In this document: in pieces, positions 14,736 through 15,376 of the stretch | Position numbering within the stretch: position 1 is the stretch's first letter | Layout: every line of letters begins with the position of its first letter | Assembly (NCBI GenBank): GCA_964342825.1 | Contig: CAYFHO010000091.1 | Location: 1-15,376 of the forward strand | Origin: AAA164-E04 sp964342825 | GTDB taxonomy: Bacteria; Verrucomicrobiota; Verrucomicrobiia; Limisphaerales; AAA164-E04 | DNA length: 15,376 bases | Direction of reading: 5' to 3' | The notes under the pieces: model-generated | What the model was told of the DNA's origin: nothing | Seen by the model: only the letters and a program-made list of their open reading frames with translations | Databases searched by the model: none | Translations under genes and position numbers: made by a program

Positions 14736-14898
14736 CGTTGTACCTCAAGGAATTAGTTCCCATTGCAAATACGAATTCTCTAAACCACGACCATCCATCA
14801 GCTAAAACAGTTGAAAAACCTTGATTGCAACTTGGACAAAAAAACTGATAGATGCATACAAATTTACCGCTAAACTGGAAACCTGAAGCAAGAGATTG

Positions 14899-15376
14899 AT
14901 GAGATATCAGGAATACAAAGCTCCCATCGAGTTGAGCAGCTGGGTGAAGCTATTCTGGATTTTTGAAAATCGAACCAACGATCCGGTTCCTGAAAAAATT
15001 GTTGCCGATGGATTCCCTGAGTTGATCGTTCATTTCCGATCACCCTTTTCTGAACCCGACCAAGTTGGAAAATTTTTCACACAACCAACTGCACTCGTTT
15101 GTGGCCAACTCACGAGACCGTTAATGCTTCATAGTTCACCTGACGCAGGTATGATAGGTATCAGGTTTCACCCAAACGGCCTGGCTCCCTTCCTTTCGAC
15201 TCCGATGTATGAAATGACAGATTCACGGATTCCTGCCGAACACCTACTTGGCAATGTAAATCAACTAATCGAATCAGTAGTGGAGGCTAAAACCGATCTT
15301 CAACGCATTGCCGCCTGCACCCATTTCTTAGTTCAATCTTTAAGAAGCAAATTCCCAAACAGTGAAGTTCGATATT
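14899..15376 (+). CDS. Partial AraC-type regulator, N-terminal DUF6597-like domain (runs off the window)
   Basis: An uninterrupted frame of 159 codons starts at ATG 14899 and continues past the window edge. The protein begins MRYQEYKAPIELSSWVKLFW and continues with VADGFPELIVHF, LVCGQLTRPLML and MIGIRFHPNGLAPFLSTPM. This order (W-x-x-FW, DG-x-x-E-LI-x-x-F, then GxRFxPxG) matches the N-terminal sensor half of AraC-family regulators with a DUF6597 domain. The DNA-binding helix-turn-helix half would lie beyond 15376, so it is not seen. The gene follows the strong terminator of the nonaheme gene and so is a separate unit. Whether it controls the cytochrome cluster is unknown. The start has only a weak Shine-Dalgarno-like AAGAGA. 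Confidence 0.75.
   Translation, partial: MRYQEYKAPIELSSWVKLFWIFENRTNDPVPEKIVADGFPELIVHFRSPFSEPDQVGKFFTQPTALVCGQLTRPLMLHSSPDAGMIGIRFHPNGLAPFLSTPMYEMTDSRIPAEHLLGNVNQLIESVVEAKTDLQRIAACTHFLVQSLRSKFPNSEVRY

Noticed and set aside
1..15376. tRNA, rRNA, CRISPR, transposase, integrase or attachment sites
   Set aside because: I scanned for their typical genes and repeats and saw none, so there is no sign of a recent mobile element.

Overview
The window looks like a bacterial chromosome segment from a Gram-negative organism with a periplasm, outer membrane and Tat and Sec export. I lean towards Verrucomicrobiota (Opitutae-like). The main reason is the nonaheme cytochrome, which ends in Ca-binding DxDGD repeats and a short C-terminal domain (GKSYQVQVADSL ... 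YFRV) of a kind I associate with secreted verrucomicrobial proteins. This placement is from memory and is not proven by the sequence. I see no tRNA, rRNA, CRISPR array, insertion sequence or phage gene.

Left part, positions 1-4770, is central nitrogen and aromatic metabolism. An overlapping aguA-aguB pair on the minus strand (agmatine deiminase, N-carbamoylputrescine amidase) converts agmatine to putrescine. Next comes a minus-strand glutamate dehydrogenase-family gene with a strong ribosome binding site. Divergent from it is a type I DAHP synthase, the first enzyme of the shikimate pathway.

Centre and right, positions 4894-14670, form the accessory system. Reading against the printed strand from 12096 down to 4894, seven genes line up: an octaheme MtrA/DmsE-like cytochrome, a large outer-membrane beta-barrel of the MtrB/PioB/PCC-porin type, a small monoheme cytochrome c, a membrane-anchored pentaheme cytochrome, a Tat-exported four-cluster ferredoxin (DsrO/NrfC-like), a NrfD/DsrP-like quinone-site membrane protein, and a small cytoplasmic protein of unknown function. 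Divergently transcribed from 12421 is a secreted nonaheme cytochrome with Ca-binding repeats. CXXCH and CX4CH counts give 1+5+8+9 = 23 predicted hemes, plus four predicted [4Fe-4S] clusters. The natural reading is a complete trans-envelope electron conduit: quinone pool, NrfD/FeS, pentaheme, monoheme shuttle, octaheme inside the barrel, extracellular nonaheme. The direction of flow (out to a mineral, humic or other acceptor, or in) cannot be told from the sequence. No Dsr sulfite reductase, molybdopterin subunit or nitrite reductase is present.

A 189-base gap (8777-8965) splits the minus-strand cluster into an outer-membrane half and an inner-membrane half. The 324-base divergent region 12097-12420 holds a perfect palindrome and a hairpin that may be regulatory. 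The nonaheme gene ends in a strong intrinsic terminator. The window closes with the first part of an AraC-type (DUF6597-like) regulator, cut by the window edge.
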